Shown: positions 63,553 to 64,000 of the stretch, one piece after another
Layout of the letters: each line of letters opens with the position of its first letter
How positions within the stretch are numbered: the first letter of the stretch is position 1
NCBI GenBank assembly: GCA_014529385.2
Contig: CM043952.1
Location: 55,076,119 to 55,140,118 of the forward strand
Direction of reading: 5' to 3'
Source: Adiantum capillus-veneris
Taxonomy: Eukaryota; Streptophyta; Polypodiopsida; Polypodiales; Pteridaceae
DNA length: 64,000 bases
Translations under genes and position numbers: made by a program
The notes under the pieces: model-generated
Told to the model about the DNA's origin: nothing
Seen by the model: the letters and a program-made list of their open reading frames with translations, nothing else
The model's database searches: none

Positions 63553-64000
63553 GTGGTTGATACACGGATCAGTTAGCTTTTGGACGCGAACAATAAAGCC
63601 AAAAAGCATGACAAAAAGCAGAAGAAAGGAATTGACTTCCCGGGCTATTTGGGTCGTCAATCTATGTTTACATCGGCGAAAAAGCAGAAGAAGCGTGTAC
63701 GATTTGAAGGACTACCCAGTTCTTCTTCTTCTTCTTCTTCTTCTTTTGACAGTTCTTCTAGCTTTTTTGATTCGAGCGAAGAAGACAGAAAAGGGAAAAA
63801 GGGAAGCAAAAAGCAAAGCTTCGAAAAGGGCAAAGAAGACTAAATTTTGCCCAGTTTTTGATAGTTCTACGGAGGACTCGTCCTCCGACAGTTCGGACTC
63901 TGATGGTCACAGGTTTTATGCCAAAGGAAAGCATTTTTACAGAGCCAATCAATATGATTTTCTCGACAACAAGGGAAAAAAGCCCAAAAGAATTCGAGGG
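63553..64000 (+). pseudogene. Lys/Ser-rich coding remnant at the window edge
   Basis: Two overlapping plus-strand frames. The first (about 63577-63843, no ATG) encodes basic blocks (KAKKHDKKQKKGIDFPGYLG, KKQKKRVRFEGLP) followed by a Ser run and acidic DSSEEDRKGKKG. The second continues to the edge with KASKRAKKTKFCPVFDSSTE, DSSSDSSDSDGHRFYAKGKH and ANQYDFLDN. Both frames repeat the same basic-then-serine/aspartate pattern, so one nucleotide shift has probably split a single ORF. I do not recognise the protein; a Gag-like or nucleolar-type low-complexity protein are both possible. Gy6 sits directly to the left. Confidence 0.45.

Overview
This is a repeat-dense stretch of nuclear plant DNA. The plant call rests on a type II membrane glycosyltransferase of family GT61 with a 90-bp GT-AG intron, a plant-type DEAD-box helicase pseudogene, and Ty1-copia and Ty3-gypsy elements with initiator-Met-tRNA primer sites and plant-style polypurine tracts. 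The species cannot be named from the sequence. The long tracts of nested retroelements suit a large genome such as a fern or other non-seed plant, but that is only an impression.

Layout. 1-4.4 kb holds the only apparently intact host gene, GT61 (1067-2686), followed by a truncated tandem copy of its 3' end, with tRNA-like SINE fragments around both. 4.4-8.8 kb is a decayed minus-strand copia element (Co1) that abuts a LINE reverse-transcriptase scrap. 9-15.3 kb holds two plus-strand copies of an internally deleted copia family and a processed-looking helicase pseudogene. 15.3-19.5 kb is almost featureless.

19.5-63.5 kb is a nest of at least seven members of one Ty3-gypsy chromodomain-type family (Gy1-Gy7). 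Family features are LTRs of about 1.2 kb, 5-bp target duplications, a tRNA-iMet primer site one base from the LTR, and polypurine tract AAAAGGAGGGGA. Gy1 (19559-32126, duplication ATAAG) contains a copia element (Co2, 22994-28245, CTTCA) and a solo LTR of another family (29857-31390, GGGAT). Gy2 (from 34480) is split by Gy3 (35537-44107), itself split by Gy4 (39441-43809, CTAGA), and is split again by Gy5 (46200-52904, CTTGA). Gy6 (about 54021-63552) is split by Gy7 (56473-60872).

The most unusual result is the coding content of the Gy family. Only Gy5 still has reverse transcriptase and RNase H, and it lacks the integrase catalytic core. In the other six, RT, RNase H and the integrase core are gone. 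A fused reading frame remains: a His/Asp-rich octapeptide array, the H-x6-H part of the integrase zinc-binding domain, the integrase C-terminal module and a chromodomain, ending at the polypurine tract. Four of these (Gy1, Gy2, Gy6 and, with RT, Gy5) keep Gag capsid, zinc knuckle and protease to varying extents; Gy3, Gy4 and Gy7 have lost these as well. They look like non-autonomous elements mobilised in trans by a complete relative outside this window. Their RNA leaders share a hairpin with a conserved stem and a variable four-base loop just after the primer site, and an array of GCGTTTT motifs inside the LTR.
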